A stretch of 64,000 nucleotides of DNA from Bacteroidota bacterium (GCA_025998875.1 AP024675.1:1399549-1463548), one strand, 5' to 3'; positions 24,645-35,204 are shown, counted from the first letter of the stretch. Made by a program: numbers and translations. Notes: generated from the letters alone by a model not told the origin.

Positions 24645-27600
24645 ATGCGCTGGGTACGTCGATGGAGAGGACGATACGCTCGTATCGTCCTTTTTGCATA
24701 TTTCGGAGGGGGGATACTCTGGCTGGGCGGCTGGATCCTGTGGGAATACGCACGCTGGGCGCACTACCCCGCTCGACAGCGTGCCCTCCAGCAGGAGATC
24801 CTGCGCGCCTGGGGGGAACTGGAAGACGAGGTCCGCCGGCGCGCCGAGGCCTTTGCACGCCATCCCGTCGTGCGCCGGGGGCTCCAAGCTGATACCGGGG
24901 CCCTGGTGCGGTGGGTCGAATCCCTGGACTGGGAGGAGGAGCTCTGGAGTCTGGATGTGCTCGATGCACAGGGCCGCGAGCTGGCCTGGCGGGGCCACCG
25001 CATGCCCCTCTCCGAAGAGGCAAACGGCCCGCTGCAGACCGAGGTGATCGTCGAACCCGGGCGTCGAGTATATCTCGTTGTCGTGCGCGCCGTGGAGGTG
25101 GGGGGCCGATTAGCGGGGTGGGTGCGAATCGGTCGGCTGTTGCGCTCCTGGTTGCCTGTGCAAAACGCGTATATCTGGGAATATGACTGGGCCGCCCGTT
25201 GGCGACAGCGCCTGAACGCGCAAGTAGCGGTGGACTGGCATGGCTCGCTTAGTGCCCCGGATGGGCTTTCTCCCGGTGCAACGCCGTTACGCCTGCGAGA
25301 CGGGCGTCCCGTGGGCGCGCTCTACACACCCTACATGGAGCGCCCCCCTTTCCGGCTTCCCTGCTCGGAACGGGAGGGAAAGGCTTGGCTCCTGCTCTGG
25401 ATTCTGGGCGGAGGCGTCCTGTGGGGGATCCTGCGATGGGGGGCCGGGAGGCGCTGGGATCAGGGGTGGAGGGCGTTTGTATACGGGAGTTTGCTCTGGT
25501 GGGCGCTCCGGTGGGCGTTGCTGGGGGTGCCCTGGCCGGGGTCGTGGTTCCAACCCGGCTGGCTGGGGTCGGGGGCGCTGGGTCCTCTGAGTCGTTCCTT
25601 GGGGGACGTTCTGCTCAGCGCCTTCTTCGCCTTCCTCTGGGCCCTTGCCCTCTGGCGTCTGGTTCCTCCTCAGATCCTGCGGCCCGTCGGTCGTCTGGGG
25701 TCGATAGCGCTGGGGCTTGCGGGTTTCTGGGTGGGGATGCTCTGGGTTGCCCTGGGGGAGCTCATGGAGCGGCTGGCGGTGGACTCGACCCTGACGTATT
25801 TCTCCCTGCAGGGCCTTTTCCCCTCCCTTCCCGTCTTCGGCCTGTATGTGGCTCTGGCCCTGTTGGGCGCAACGGCACTGCTGGTGGGGTTCTGGCCGCT
25901 GGTGTCTCTGGATCGGCAGCTGGGGCATGTGAGGCCGAGCAGGGCGATGCTGTCCGTAGGCGCGGGCCTGCTGATGCCTGTCGGGTTTGCGCCTTCGGCC
26001 TGGAGGGTATATCTGGCCTTCTGCGCGGCGGTGTTGATCCTCTACGGGTTCTGGCGGGCGCGTGCGCAAAAAGAGGGGTTTGTATTTCGGTTTCAGGGTA
26101 TGCCCCTGCGCATACTGTTTCTGACCTCGGTCGGCTTGACGGTTGCGCTCTATCCCCTCTGGCTGCGCGCCGTACGCGCCCAGTGGCAGGTGCAGATGCA
26201 GGAGCTGGCTCAACGCCTGGTGCGCCAGGAGGATCGCTGGACGATGTTCACGCTGGAGGAGGTCCTGCGTCAGCTCCAGAATGACGCTGAGCTGGTGGAG
26301 GCGCTGCGCCGGCCCGGAGAATCCGTCGATTCCCTGCTGGCTGAACGGGGGATCTGGACCCTGCTTCGCGCTCTGCGCGGCTACGAGGTCGATCTGCGCA
26401 TCTACGATCTGTCCGGACGCAGCCGTAACCGCCCTTCTCTGGCCCTGGTGCTGATTCCCCCGCTCCCGGAGCGTCTGCCCCGGGACTGGATGGAGACCTA
26501 CTCCCAGCAGCCGCGACGCCCCGATCCGTGGGTCTACGTGGTCCGGGGACGTGCCGGGATGCGCGAGCGTTATGAGGGGGTGGCCCCTGTGCTGACACCC
26601 GATAGACGGTATTTCGTCGGGTGGGCGCTTGTCCGGGCCTTTCCAGGGGGACTGAGCACGCTGGTGGACATGCCTCTGCCCCGCGTGCTGGTGCGCCGCG
26701 AGATGCATGCGGACTGGCAGTCTCGTTTTGCCGTGGCGGTTTTTCGGGACGGCTGGTTGCTTCGTAGTCGGGGAGAGGGTTTTATCCGCTACAGGCTCCA
26801 GACCGACTTGGCTGCTCTATCCGGGGACCGCTGGCTGCTGGAACGAGAAGGGGAACGCTCTTACTGGACGCTTTACCGTCCGTCGGAAGACGGACGCCTG
26901 GTGGCCGTGCGCATAGAGACTCCGGCTGGGTTGCTGCATCTCTTCTTTGGGTTTCAGCTCTGGCCCCCGACCCTGTTTGTGGCCTTCTTGGGCCTGGTGT
27001 TCTTCTTCGGGGGATTTCGGTCCGGAGGGCTATGGCGCTACAGGCGATTCCGGGATCGGCTCTTTGATGCCGTGCTGCTGCTTTCCCTGCTCACCTTCCT
27101 CGCCGTGGGTGGGGTGGCCTACCGCATCATACGCCAGCAGAGCGTCGAGCAGCTCAAACAGCAGGTACGCACGGATCTGGAGACCATCCAGGCCTACCTG
27201 GAGCGCTCTTCGGGATGGGAGCAGGGGCGGTGGCGCCTGCCGGGCGCCCAGCTGGATTCCCTGGCCCAGCTGTTGGATGCGGATATCAACCTCTATCGGG
27301 AGGCGCGTCTGGAGGCCACTACCCGTCCGATCATCTTCCAGTATCACCTGCTGGATGATCGTCTGCCCCTGGCCATTTACCGGGCTCTGTACGAAGAAGG
27401 CCAGCTGGAGGTTTTCAGCCCCACCCGTATCGGCCGCTTCGCCTTCTGGACCGGATACCGGTTGCTCTACCGACCCGACGGTTCCCCGCGCGGCGTGGTG
27501 GCGGTGCCCACTTTGCCCCGACAGCCGCGCCTGGAGCTACAGCTGGCCAGCACGATGGCCTATCTCATTGGCGCCTATGCCGCCGTGTTGTTTTTGGTGG

Positions 27601-28625
27601 CCGCCCTGGTAGGGCTACTTTCTGGGGCCATCGCCGCTCCCCTGCGCCGTCTGCGGGCCGGTCTGGAGCGCGTGGCCCGGGGACGGCTCGATGAGCCTAT
27701 CGCGGTGGAAACCGAAGACGAGCTGGGCGATCTGGTGCGTTCCTATAACGAGATGCTCGCCGAGCTGGATCGCTCCCAGAAGGTGCTGACCCGTCAGGCC
27801 CAGGAGCTGGCCTGGCGGGAGATGGCCCGTCAGGTGGCGCACGAGATCAAAAACCCCCTGACCCCGATGAAGCTCACGCTGCAGTATCTGGAGCGGGCGT
27901 ATCGGGAGCGTAAAGCGGACTTCGATGAGCTCTTCGCCCGCACGGTGCGCGTGCTCCTGGAACAGATCGAGACGCTCAATCGTATCGCCTCCGAGTTCTC
28001 CCATTTTGCGCGCATGAGCCCAAGTCCGCTTGAGCCGCTCGATCTACGGCAGATCCTCCAGGAGGCCGCCGAGCTCTTCCAGACCCATCCCCGCCTCCGG
28101 CTCCTCCTCTGCCTTCCCGAGGAACCCCAGATCGTGGAGGCGGGCCGTGAGGATCTGCGTCGGGTCTTTGTGAATCTGCTCCAGAACGCCGTTCAGGCCA
28201 TGCCACGGGGGGGGAAGGTCCAAATTCAGCTTGAACGGCTCGATGGCCGGATTCGCGTGGCCATATCGGATACAGGCCCCGGCATCCCCGAGGAAATCCG
28301 GGATAAATTGTTTTTGCCCAATTTCTCCACCAAATCCAGCGGCATGGGCCTGGGGTTGGCCATTGTGCGCAAAACGGTGGAGGATCTGGGGGGGCGGGTA
28401 TACTTCGAAACCGAAGAGGGGAAGGGTACCACCTTTTACGTGGAACTTCCGCTGCGGGAGGGCGTTTCGGAGTCCGCGTACCCTTCGCAGGCAACGGGGG
28501 AGAACTATGGCGACATGGCCCAATCCCAACCTGGATCCCAACGTGCTGCGGACGGCCTTTCAGGAACGGATCCGGGGCACGATGGGGGAATGGATGGGGA
28601 TGGAATTCCGAGAAGTGACCCCTGA
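24645..28625 (+). CDS. Very large multi-pass sensor histidine kinase (NtrY-like)
   Basis: A 1326-residue protein. An N-terminal helix (15-34) and an extracytoplasmic sensor of about 200 residues come first. A block of about nine membrane helices follows (about 245-500), then a second extracytoplasmic segment, further helices near 765-830, a third sensor-like segment, a final helix near 975-1000, HAMP (about 1000-1050), HisKA with H1066 in VAHEIKNPLTPMKL, and HATPase with NLLQNAVQAM, DTGPGIP and GMGLGLAIV. NtrY-like kinases end near TTFYVELPL; here about 45 extra residues follow in a stretch overlapping the next gene. No response regulator is adjacent, so its partner is unknown. The GAAGG site supports the ATG start. 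Confidence 0.88.
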   Translation: MRWVRRWRGRYARIVLFAYFGGGILWLGGWILWEYARWAHYPARQRALQQEILRAWGELEDEVRRRAEAFARHPVVRRGLQADTGALVRWVESLDWEEELWSLDVLDAQGRELAWRGHRMPLSEEANGPLQTEVIVEPGRRVYLVVVRAVEVGGRLAGWVRIGRLLRSWLPVQNAYIWEYDWAARWRQRLNAQVAVDWHGSLSAPDGLSPGATPLRLRDGRPVGALYTPYMERPPFRLPCSEREGKAWLLLWILGGGVLWGILRWGAGRRWDQGWRAFVYGSLLWWALRWALLGVPWPGSWFQPGWLGSGALGPLSRSLGDVLLSAFFAFLWALALWRLVPPQILRPVGRLGSIALGLAGFWVGMLWVALGELMERLAVDSTLTYFSLQGLFPSLPVFGLYVALALLGATALLVGFWPLVSLDRQLGHVRPSRAMLSVGAGLLMPVGFAPSAWRVYLAFCAAVLILYGFWRARAQKEGFVFRFQGMPLRILFLTSVGLTVALYPLWLRAVRAQWQVQMQELAQRLVRQEDRWTMFTLEEVLRQLQNDAELVEALRRPGESVDSLLAERGIWTLLRALRGYEVDLRIYDLSGRSRNRPSLALVLIPPLPERLPRDWMETYSQQPRRPDPWVYVVRGRAGMRERYEGVAPVLTPDRRYFVGWALVRAFPGGLSTLVDMPLPRVLVRREMHADWQSRFAVAVFRDGWLLRSRGEGFIRYRLQTDLAALSGDRWLLEREGERSYWTLYRPSEDGRLVAVRIETPAGLLHLFFGFQLWPPTLFVAFLGLVFFFGGFRSGGLWRYRRFRDRLFDAVLLLSLLTFLAVGGVAYRIIRQQSVEQLKQQVRTDLETIQAYLERSSGWEQGRWRLPGAQLDSLAQLLDADINLYREARLEATTRPIIFQYHLLDDRLPLAIYRALYEEGQLEVFSPTRIGRFAFWTGYRLLYRPDGSPRGVVAVPTLPRQPRLELQLASTMAYLIGAYAAVLFLVAALVGLLSGAIAAPLRRLRAGLERVARGRLDEPIAVETEDELGDLVRSYNEMLAELDRSQKVLTRQAQELAWREMARQVAHEIKNPLTPMKLTLQYLERAYRERKADFDELFARTVRVLLEQIETLNRIASEFSHFARMSPSPLEPLDLRQILQEAAELFQTHPRLRLLLCLPEEPQIVEAGREDLRRVFVNLLQNAVQAMPRGGKVQIQLERLDGRIRVAISDTGPGIPEEIRDKLFLPNFSTKSSGMGLGLAIVRKTVEDLGGRVYFETEEGKGTTFYVELPLREGVSESAYPSQATGENYGDMAQSQPGSQRAADGLSGTDPGHDGGMDGDGIPRSDP

Positions 28626-29205
28626 GCGGCTGCTCATGCGCATGCCTGTCTCCGAACGGGTTCGCCAGCCCATGGGCCTGTTGCATGGCGGGGCTACGGC
28701 GGCGCTCATAGAAACGATCGCCTCCTTCGGGAGCGCCCTGCACTGCCCGCCGGGATCCATGCCGGTGGGGGTGGAGCTCAACTGCAACCATCTGCGCTCG
28801 AAAACCGCCGGATGGGTGGAGGCCATCGCCCGGCCGCTGCATCTGGGCCGTCGCTTGCACGTCTGGGATGTGCGCGTGCGCGACGAGGAGGACCGGCTTG
28901 TGGCCGCAGGCCGCTGCACGATCGCCATCGTGGCGGTGCGCCGGCCCGATCGCCCGCTGGAAGAAGAAGGAGAATCCGGCATGGAGCTGGAGCAGGCTCT
29001 GGAGGCCCTGCGTGAAAACCCCCGCCTGACGGATAACCTGACCGATTCCGTGGCGCGCGTGCTGCTTCAGTGGGCCGAAGCCCAGCTCAGGGCGGGCGTC
29101 TCCCCGGCGCGCGTCTTTGCCCTGCTGCGGCAGCTCAACGCAGAAGCCCCCGAGGACCCCGATCAGGCGCTGGATCGCGCCCGATCCCTGCTGGAAGCAA
29201 GCTGA
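28507..29205 (+). CDS. PaaI/YdiI-like hotdog thioesterase fused to a helical C-terminal segment
   Basis: A 232-residue protein. Residues 1-150 form a hotdog thioesterase: MGLLHGGATAALIETIASFG holds the conserved HGG, and LNCNHLRS and TIAIV strands follow. The best-known relatives hydrolyse 1,4-dihydroxy-2-naphthoyl-CoA or aromatic acyl-CoAs. Residues 159-232 are a separate, mostly helical acidic segment of unknown function. Its first residue is a Met preceded by AAGGAG with eight-base spacing (ATG at 28981), so a 74-residue product could also be made alone. The start ATG lies 119 bases inside the kinase frame, with GGGGGAG upstream. Confidence 0.8.
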   Translation: MATWPNPNLDPNVLRTAFQERIRGTMGEWMGMEFREVTPERLLMRMPVSERVRQPMGLLHGGATAALIETIASFGSALHCPPGSMPVGVELNCNHLRSKTAGWVEAIARPLHLGRRLHVWDVRVRDEEDRLVAAGRCTIAIVAVRRPDRPLEEEGESGMELEQALEALRENPRLTDNLTDSVARVLLQWAEAQLRAGVSPARVFALLRQLNAEAPEDPDQALDRARSLLEAS

Positions 29206-29226
29206 CCCCCATCAGAGGTTCCGCTT

Positions 29227-30408
29227 ATGTCCCGATCCGGTCGTCTCCTGAAATGGATCAACGTGCTCGTTCTGCTCCTGCTGCTCTCCTACGTGGCTTA
29301 TCGGAGCGGCTGGCTCGACGGGCTCTGGTCGCGGAGGAGCGCTCCGGTCGAGGCGCCTCTGTCCCTGGCCCCGGGGCTCCGGTTGGATGCCGTAGAGGTT
29401 CATCAGGGAAGCTGGTTTACGGTCTTCTTCACCCGACCCCGGTATCCGGACCGACCCGAAGGGCGCCATGGCGGGCTCGATGAAGTCTTTGTGGCCGATC
29501 TGGATCGGGCACAGCACTCCATCGACATCGCCGTCTTCGATCTCGACCTGCCCCGGGTGGTGGAGGCGTTGCTGCGCGCACACCGACGGGGAGTGCGGCT
29601 GCGCCTTGTGCTCGATGCGGAGAACCTTTCCGACCCCCGTATGGCGCGCGCCGTGCAGGCCCTGCAGCAGGCCGGTATCCCGATCCGGTGGGATGAACGA
29701 GAGGCCTTCATGCACAACAAATTCGCCATTCTGGACGGCCGCGTGCTCTGGACGGGCTCCTGGAACATGACGGAAAACGATACCTATCGCAACAACAACA
29801 ACATGCTCCGGGTGAGCATCCCCGAGCTGGTGGCCAATTATGTCCGGCGTTTCGAACATCTCTTCGAGGGCCGTATGGGGCAGGAGGCGCCCCGGGATAC
29901 GCCCTATCCCGTTGTCACGTTGTCCGGCCCTGTGCGCATCGAAACGTATTTTTCCCCGGGGGGCGGAGCGGCGCAGGCCATCGAAGATCGCCTTTCCCGG
30001 GCCCGCGAGCGCATTTACGTGATGGCCTTCGCCTTTACGGCCGACGCGCAGGCTCGTTTGCTCATAGAGAAGCATCGACAGGGGCTTCTGGTGCGGGGGG
30101 TCTTCGAGTCCCGCAATGTCCAGGGATCGGGATCCGACTTCGCCCGCCTGCGCCGCGCGGGGCTGGATGTCCGAGAGGACACCAATCCCTACATCATGCA
30201 CCACAAGGTATATGTCATCGACGGCCGGATCGTGATCACGGGCTCGTATAACTTTACGGCCAGCGCCGAGCGGGCCAACGACGAGAATCTGCTCATCATC
30301 GAGGATCCGGAGCTGGCTCGCTATTACGAGGAAGAGTTCGCCCGTCTGTACGAACAGGCGCAAGCGCGTGCCCCTATCGGATCCGGACGGCCTCCGGCGC
30401 GACCTTAA
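29227..30408 (+). CDS. Membrane-anchored phospholipase D-family protein
   Basis: A 393-residue protein with one N-terminal helix (about 10-26). Two HKD motifs are present: [19 protein letters not shown] and [19 protein letters not shown]. The architecture is that of Nuc/PLD phosphodiesterases, acting on phosphodiester bonds of lipid or DNA; anchoring suggests an envelope or periplasmic role. It ends four bases into the convergent uvrB. Confidence 0.88.
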   Translation: MSRSGRLLKWINVLVLLLLLSYVAYRSGWLDGLWSRRSAPVEAPLSLAPGLRLDAVEVHQGSWFTVFFTRPRYPDRPEGRHGGLDEVFVADLDRAQHSIDIAVFDLDLPRVVEALLRAHRRGVRLRLVLDAENLSDPRMARAVQALQQAGIPIRWDEREAFMHNKFAILDGRVLWTGSWNMTENDTYRNNNNMLRVSIPELVANYVRRFEHLFEGRMGQEAPRDTPYPVVTLSGPVRIETYFSPGGGAAQAIEDRLSRARERIYVMAFAFTADAQARLLIEKHRQGLLVRGVFESRNVQGSGSDFARLRRAGLDVREDTNPYIMHHKVYVIDGRIVITGSYNFTASAERANDENLLIIEDPELARYYEEEFARLYEQAQARAPIGSGRPPARP

Positions 30409-32432
30409 TGTCCTGCACCGGCCAGTTCCAGCTGGCGGATGGCGTCCCGCAGTTCGGCGGCGCGCTCGAACTCCCAGGCCTGGATGGCCTCCTGCATCTG
30501 GCGCCGCAGCTCGGCAATCAGGCGCTGGCGCTCTTCCTCCGATAGCCGCCCGGCAAGGGGATCGGCGACCTCGTGGGGTTCCGGATCCACGTAGTAGCGT
30601 CGCCGTTCCTGACGTGAGCTCAGATGATCGGCTACGGCGGTTGTCTGCAGGATCTGCTGCGGGGTTTTGCGCACGGTCCGGGGTATGATCCCGTGCCGTT
30701 CGTTATATGCCTGCTGGATCGCTCGCCGGCGTCGTACTTCTTCGATCATCCGGCTCATGGCCTCGGTGAGGCGATCGGCGTACAGGATCACCCGGCCGGC
30801 CGCATTGCGCGCCGCCCGACCAGCTATCTGAATCAGGGCGCGTTCGGAGCGCAGGAACCCTTCCTTGTCCGCATCCAGAATGGCCACAAGCGCCACCTCG
30901 GGCAGATCCAATCCTTCGCGCAGGAGATTGATCCCGATGAGCACGTCGAATTCCCCCAGCCGCAGATCGCGCAGGATATCGACCCGCTCCAGCGCGTCGA
31001 TCTCGGAGTGCAGATACCGGACTCGGAAGCCGAATCCCACCAGGTAATCGGTCAGATCCTCGGCCATGCGCTTGGTCAGTGTGGTCACCAGCGCCCGTTC
31101 CCCGCGCGCCACCACGGCTCGGATCTCATTCATGAGGTCTTCTATCTGGCCCTTCGTGGGCCGGACCTCCACCTCGGGGTCCAGGATGCCCGTGGGGCGG
31201 ATGATCTGCTCGACGACCACGCCCCCGCATTTTTCCAGTTCATATGGCCCCGGCGTGGCGCTGACGAAAATGACCTGATTGATGAGGGACTCAAACTCAT
31301 CGAAGCGCAGAGGGCGGTTGTCCAGCGCGCTCGGCAGCCGAAAGCCGTGCTCTACGAGCACGCGTTTGCGGCTGATGTCCCCGTTGTACATGCCCCGGAT
31401 CTGGGGGATGGTGATGTGGGATTCGTCGATAATGAGCAGATAATCGGGGGGAAAGTAGTCGAACAGGCAGTAGGGGCGCTGGCCCGGGGCGCGACCGGAA
31501 AGATGCCGGCTGTAGTTCTCGATTCCGGAGCAGTAGCCGATCTCCCGCATCATTTCGATGTCGAAACGGGTCCGTTGCTCCAGCCGCTGCGCCTCAAGCC
31601 ACTTGCCCTCCGCCCGCAGCTCGGCAAGCCGCTCTTCAAGCTCCGCTTCGATGCTCCGAATGGCCCGTTCTAGCTGTTCGGCCGGGGTGACGAAGATCTT
31701 GGCCGGATAGAGGGTGAGCTCCTGGAGTCGTTCCCGAACCCGATTGTGCTCCGAATCGATGCGCGCGATCTCCTCCAGTTCCCTGCCCCAGAAGGACAGG
31801 CGCACGGGCTCATCCTCGTAGGCGGGGAAGACCTCCACCACATCGCCCCGAACCCGAAAGGTGCCCGGCTCCAGGGTCCCGTCGCTGCGCGTATAGAAGA
31901 TGTGGATCAGGCGCAGCAATAGCTCGTTGCGGTCGAGCTCCTCCCCGCGCCGCAGGGTCACAATCTGGCTGCGATAATCCTCCGGGGATCCCAGGCCGTA
32001 GATGCAAGAAACCGAGGCGACCACGATTACGTCGTCGCGCCCGGAAAGCAGGGCGCTTGTGGCGCGCAGCCGGAGTCGGTCGATCTCCTCATTGATGGCA
32101 AAGTCCTTTTCGATGTACGTATCCGTGGCCGGCAGATAGGCTTCCGGCTGGTAGTAGTCGTAGTAGGAGATAAAAAACTCCACCGCATTGTGGGGGAAAA
32201 ACTGCTTGAACTCTCCGTAGAGCTGGGCAGCAAGCGTTTTGTTCGGGCTGATGACGAGCGTGGGCTTGCCCACGCGAGCGATGACATTGGCGATCGTAAA
32301 CGTCTTGCCCGTACCCGTGGCTCCGAGCAGGGTCTGGTATTTGAGCCCGCTTTGAATGCCTCTGACGAGCGCTTCGATCGCCTCGGGTTGGTCCCCCGTG
32401 GGTTCGTATTCGGAGACGAGCTGGAACGGCAT
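30405..32432 (-). CDS. uvrB: Excinuclease ABC subunit B
   Basis: A 675-residue helicase-like repair protein. Walker A is GATGTGKT (37-44), the damage-probing beta-hairpin is [24 protein letters not shown] appears in [10 protein letters not shown], and motif VI lies in [11 protein letters not shown]-terminal UVR motif ([20 protein letters not shown]) binds UvrC. It forms the pre-incision complex with UvrA. Length is normal. It is divergent from groEL, 131 bases apart. Confidence 0.97.
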   Translation of the reverse strand: MPFQLVSEYEPTGDQPEAIEALVRGIQSGLKYQTLLGATGTGKTFTIANVIARVGKPTLVISPNKTLAAQLYGEFKQFFPHNAVEFFISYYDYYQPEAYLPATDTYIEKDFAINEEIDRLRLRATSALLSGRDDVIVVASVSCIYGLGSPEDYRSQIVTLRRGEELDRNELLLRLIHIFYTRSDGTLEPGTFRVRGDVVEVFPAYEDEPVRLSFWGRELEEIARIDSEHNRVRERLQELTLYPAKIFVTPAEQLERAIRSIEAELEERLAELRAEGKWLEAQRLEQRTRFDIEMMREIGYCSGIENYSRHLSGRAPGQRPYCLFDYFPPDYLLIIDESHITIPQIRGMYNGDISRKRVLVEHGFRLPSALDNRPLRFDEFESLINQVIFVSATPGPYELEKCGGVVVEQIIRPTGILDPEVEVRPTKGQIEDLMNEIRAVVARGERALVTTLTKRMAEDLTDYLVGFGFRVRYLHSEIDALERVDILRDLRLGEFDVLIGINLLREGLDLPEVALVAILDADKEGFLRSERALIQIAGRAARNAAGRVILYADRLTEAMSRMIEEVRRRRAIQQAYNERHGIIPRTVRKTPQQILQTTAVADHLSSRQERRRYYVDPEPHEVADPLAGRLSEEERQRLIAELRRQMQEAIQAWEFERAAELRDAIRQLELAGAGH

Positions 32433-32563
32433 ATGCGCTTCCCTCTCGAACCGAGCAACAGAACGGGCTTTCGCTGCAGCGGGTTCCGGAAGCCGGTTTG
32501 GTTTGCTTCTCTGCGCCGGCGTACCTTGCAGCCGCTCTTATGCCAAATAGGGGATATACTTCG

Positions 32564-34198
32564 ATGACCAAAATACTTGCTTTTGCAGACCAGGCCCGTG
32601 CGGCGCTGAAGCGGGGTGTAGATCAGTTGGCGGATGCGGTGAAGGTGACGCTAGGTCCGAAGGGGCGGAATGTGATTATTGAGAAGAAGTTTGGTCCGCC
32701 GACGGTGACGAAGGATGGGGTGACGGTGGCCAAGGAGGTTGAGTTGGAGGACAAGTTGGAGAACATTGGGGCGCAGATGGTGCGGGAGGTTGCTTCGAAG
32801 ACGTCGGATGTAGCGGGGGATGGGACGACGACGGCGACGGTGTTGGCGCAGGCGATTTTTGCGCAGGGGTTGAAGAACGTCACGGCCGGGGCCAATCCGA
32901 TGGAGTTGAAGCGGGGCATTGAGAAGGCGGTGGCGAAGGTGGTTGAGGGGCTTCGGGAGCTGAGCCGGGAGATTGAGTCCAAGGAGGAGATTGCGCAGGT
33001 GGCGGCCATTTCGGCCAACAACGATGAGGAGATTGGCCGGCTCATTGCGGATGCCATGGAGAAGGTGGGCAAGGACGGGGTGATCACGGTTGAGGAGGCC
33101 AAGGGCATTGAGACGACGCTGGAGTTTGTCGAGGGGATGCAGTTTGATCGGGGGTATTTGAGTCCGTATTTCATCACGAATCCGGATCAGATGACGGCGG
33201 AGCTGGAGGAGCCGCTGATTTTGATTCATGACAAGAAGATCAGCTCCATGAAGGACCTGTTGCCGGTTTTGGAGAAGGTGGTGCAGGCGGGTCGTTCGTT
33301 GCTCATTATTGCGGAGGATGTGGAGGGGGAGGCGCTGGCGACGCTGGTGGTCAACAAGCTGCGCGGGGTTTTGAAGGTATGCGCGGTCAAGGCGCCGGGT
33401 TTTGGGGATCGGCGCAAGGCGATGCTGGAGGACATTGCCATTTTGACGGGGGGACAGGTGATTTCCGAGGAGCGGGGCTTTAAGCTGGAGAACGTGACGC
33501 TGGATTATCTGGGTCGGGCCAAGAAGGTGGTGGTGGACAAGGACAACACGACCATTGTGGAGGGCTATGGGCGCAAGGAGGACATCAAGGCCCGCATCCA
33601 GCAGATCAAGGCGCAGATTGAGAAGACGACTTCCGATTACGATCGGGAGAAGCTGCAGGAGCGTTTGGCCAAGCTGGCCGGTGGGGTGGCGGTGATCAAC
33701 ATCGGGGCGGCCACCGAGGTGGAGATGAAGGAGAAGAAGGCGCGCGTCGAGGATGCGCTGCACGCCACGCGGGCGGCGGTTGAGGAGGGCATTGTGCCCG
33801 GTGGGGGGGTGGCGCTGGTGCGCTGCATCAAGAAGCTCGATGAGCTGCAGCTGGAGGATGCCGATCAGCGCATTGGGGTTTCGATTGTGCGTCGGGCGCT
33901 GGAGGAGCCGCTGCGGCAGATTGCCGAGAACGCCGGCTGGGAGGGCTCGGTGGTGCTGCAGAAGGTGCTCGAGGCCAAGGAGGTGGACTTTGGCTTCAAC
34001 GCGCGCACCGAACAGTTTGGCTCCATGTATCAGATGGGCATCGTCGACCCGACCAAGGTCGTGCGCGTGGCCCTGGAAAACGCCGCCTCCGTGGCCAGCC
34101 TCCTGCTCACAACCGAGGCGGTGGTGGCCGAAAAACCCGAACTCTCCTCCCGCCCGGATGCCGCACCCGGTGCGGGAATGGATATGGGCGGGTTTTAG
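32564..34198 (+). CDS. groEL: Chaperonin GroEL, no adjacent groES
   Basis: A 544-residue 60-kDa chaperonin. [19 protein letters not shown], the ATP-site [29 protein letters not shown] and the C-terminal GMDMGGF mark it as a genuine GroEL. groES, which normally lies directly upstream, is absent; divergent uvrB is there instead, so this may be a second groEL copy or a split arrangement. No CIRCE element is visible upstream. Codon usage is unusual: from about codon 13 through the first three quarters codons end almost always in G or T, whereas the last roughly 200 bases return to the C-ending usage of neighbours. The upstream in-frame ATG at 32498 adds unconserved residues. Confidence 0.96.
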   Translation: MTKILAFADQARAALKRGVDQLADAVKVTLGPKGRNVIIEKKFGPPTVTKDGVTVAKEVELEDKLENIGAQMVREVASKTSDVAGDGTTTATVLAQAIFAQGLKNVTAGANPMELKRGIEKAVAKVVEGLRELSREIESKEEIAQVAAISANNDEEIGRLIADAMEKVGKDGVITVEEAKGIETTLEFVEGMQFDRGYLSPYFITNPDQMTAELEEPLILIHDKKISSMKDLLPVLEKVVQAGRSLLIIAEDVEGEALATLVVNKLRGVLKVCAVKAPGFGDRRKAMLEDIAILTGGQVISEERGFKLENVTLDYLGRAKKVVVDKDNTTIVEGYGRKEDIKARIQQIKAQIEKTTSDYDREKLQERLAKLAGGVAVINIGAATEVEMKEKKARVEDALHATRAAVEEGIVPGGGVALVRCIKKLDELQLEDADQRIGVSIVRRALEEPLRQIAENAGWEGSVVLQKVLEAKEVDFGFNARTEQFGSMYQMGIVDPTKVVRVALENAASVASLLLTTEAVVAEKPELSSRPDAAPGAGMDMGGF

Positions 34199-34211
34199 TC
34201 TGTGGACCGCT

Positions 34212-35204
34212 ATGGCCGCCGTACGTCTGCTGGGCATCTGCAAGCGGTTTGCCGATCGGGAAGTGCTCTGCGATGTGCACCTGGAGGTCGCCCCGGGCGA
34301 ATTTTTTGCCCTGCTCGGGCCCAGTGGATGTGGCAAGACGACCCTGCTCCGGCTGATCGCCGGCCTGGAGCAGCCGGACGCCGGACGGATCTGGCTCGAT
34401 GGGCAGGATGTGACGGCCTGGCCTCCGGAGCGGCGACAGGTGGGGTTTGTGTTCCAGGACTACGCCCTTTTCCCCCATCTCAATGTGCTCGATAACGTGG
34501 CTTTCGGGCTTGCCGCCCGAGGGATGAAAAAGGCCGAACGATACGCCCGGGCCCGACATATGCTGGTCCGATTGGGCCTGGAAGGGGAGGCAAGAAAGCC
34601 TGTTTCCGCTCTGAGCGGTGGGCAGCAACAGCGCGTCGCCCTGGCGCGGGCGCTTGTGCTCGAACCCCGCCTGTTATTGCTCGATGAGCCGCTTTCGAAC
34701 CTCGATGAGGCCCTGCGCGAACAGGCCCGTATCGAGCTCAAGCGCCTGCAGCGAGAAAACGCGCTAACGGTGCTCTACGTCACGCACGATCAGCAGGAGG
34801 CTCTGGCCCTGGCCGATCGGGTGGGCATCCTCTGGGAGGGCCGACTGGAACAGGTGGGCACCCCCCTGGAGGTCTATCATCGCCCGGCTACAGCGGTGGT
34901 GGCTCGTTTTCTCGGGGCCAATGTGCTGCCCCTTACCCCCAGAACCCGGGAATGGGGGATAGGAGAGGAGCCTGGCTTTCAGTGGGCAGTGCGGCCAGAG
35001 GACTGGGAGGTGGCGCCCGATCCGGAGGGGTGGCCCGTAGTGAGCCGGCAGTTCTTTGGCCTCTACACGGAGTTGTTTGTGCAGGTTGAGGCGGTCTTGC
35101 TGCGCGTCTGGGTGCCTTCCGATTTCCCCGAAAGCCCAACCGTTCGGCTTCGACCTCGCCGCCTGGTGCGCGTGCGCCTTCGGGAGGGCGCAACGTTGTT
35201 GTAA
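34212..35204 (+). CDS. ABC transporter ATP-binding protein (PotA/FbpC type), no permease nearby
   Basis: A 330-residue ATPase with Walker A GPSGCGKTT, signature ALSGGQQQRVALARAL, Walker B LLLLDEPLSNLD and VTHDQQEALALAD. A C-terminal TOBE-like domain (about 250-330) matches importers of spermidine, ferric iron, sugars or molybdate. It starts 13 bases after groEL and is probably co-transcribed. No permease or binding-protein gene is in the window, so the substrate is unknown. Confidence 0.85.
   Translation: MAAVRLLGICKRFADREVLCDVHLEVAPGEFFALLGPSGCGKTTLLRLIAGLEQPDAGRIWLDGQDVTAWPPERRQVGFVFQDYALFPHLNVLDNVAFGLAARGMKKAERYARARHMLVRLGLEGEARKPVSALSGGQQQRVALARALVLEPRLLLLDEPLSNLDEALREQARIELKRLQRENALTVLYVTHDQQEALALADRVGILWEGRLEQVGTPLEVYHRPATAVVARFLGANVLPLTPRTREWGIGEEPGFQWAVRPEDWEVAPDPEGWPVVSRQFFGLYTELFVQVEAVLLRVWVPSDFPESPTVRLRPRRLVRVRLREGATLL

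Noticed and set aside
25287-26708. 473-codon minus-strand frame inside the large kinase
   Set aside because: Gln/Pro/His-rich shadow with no start signal or domain; the kinase frame is continuous.
32433-32563. CIRCE/HrcA element or groES before groEL
   Set aside because: No TTAGCACTC-N9-GAGTGCTAA and no small ORF with a GroES pattern; the TTTG and TACCTTGC spacing here is too poor to call a promoter.
32651-34336. 561-codon open frame antisense to groEL
   Set aside because: It arises because G/T-ending codons on the plus strand leave no stops on the reverse strand; its translation is a His/Leu/Arg-rich string with no family pattern.
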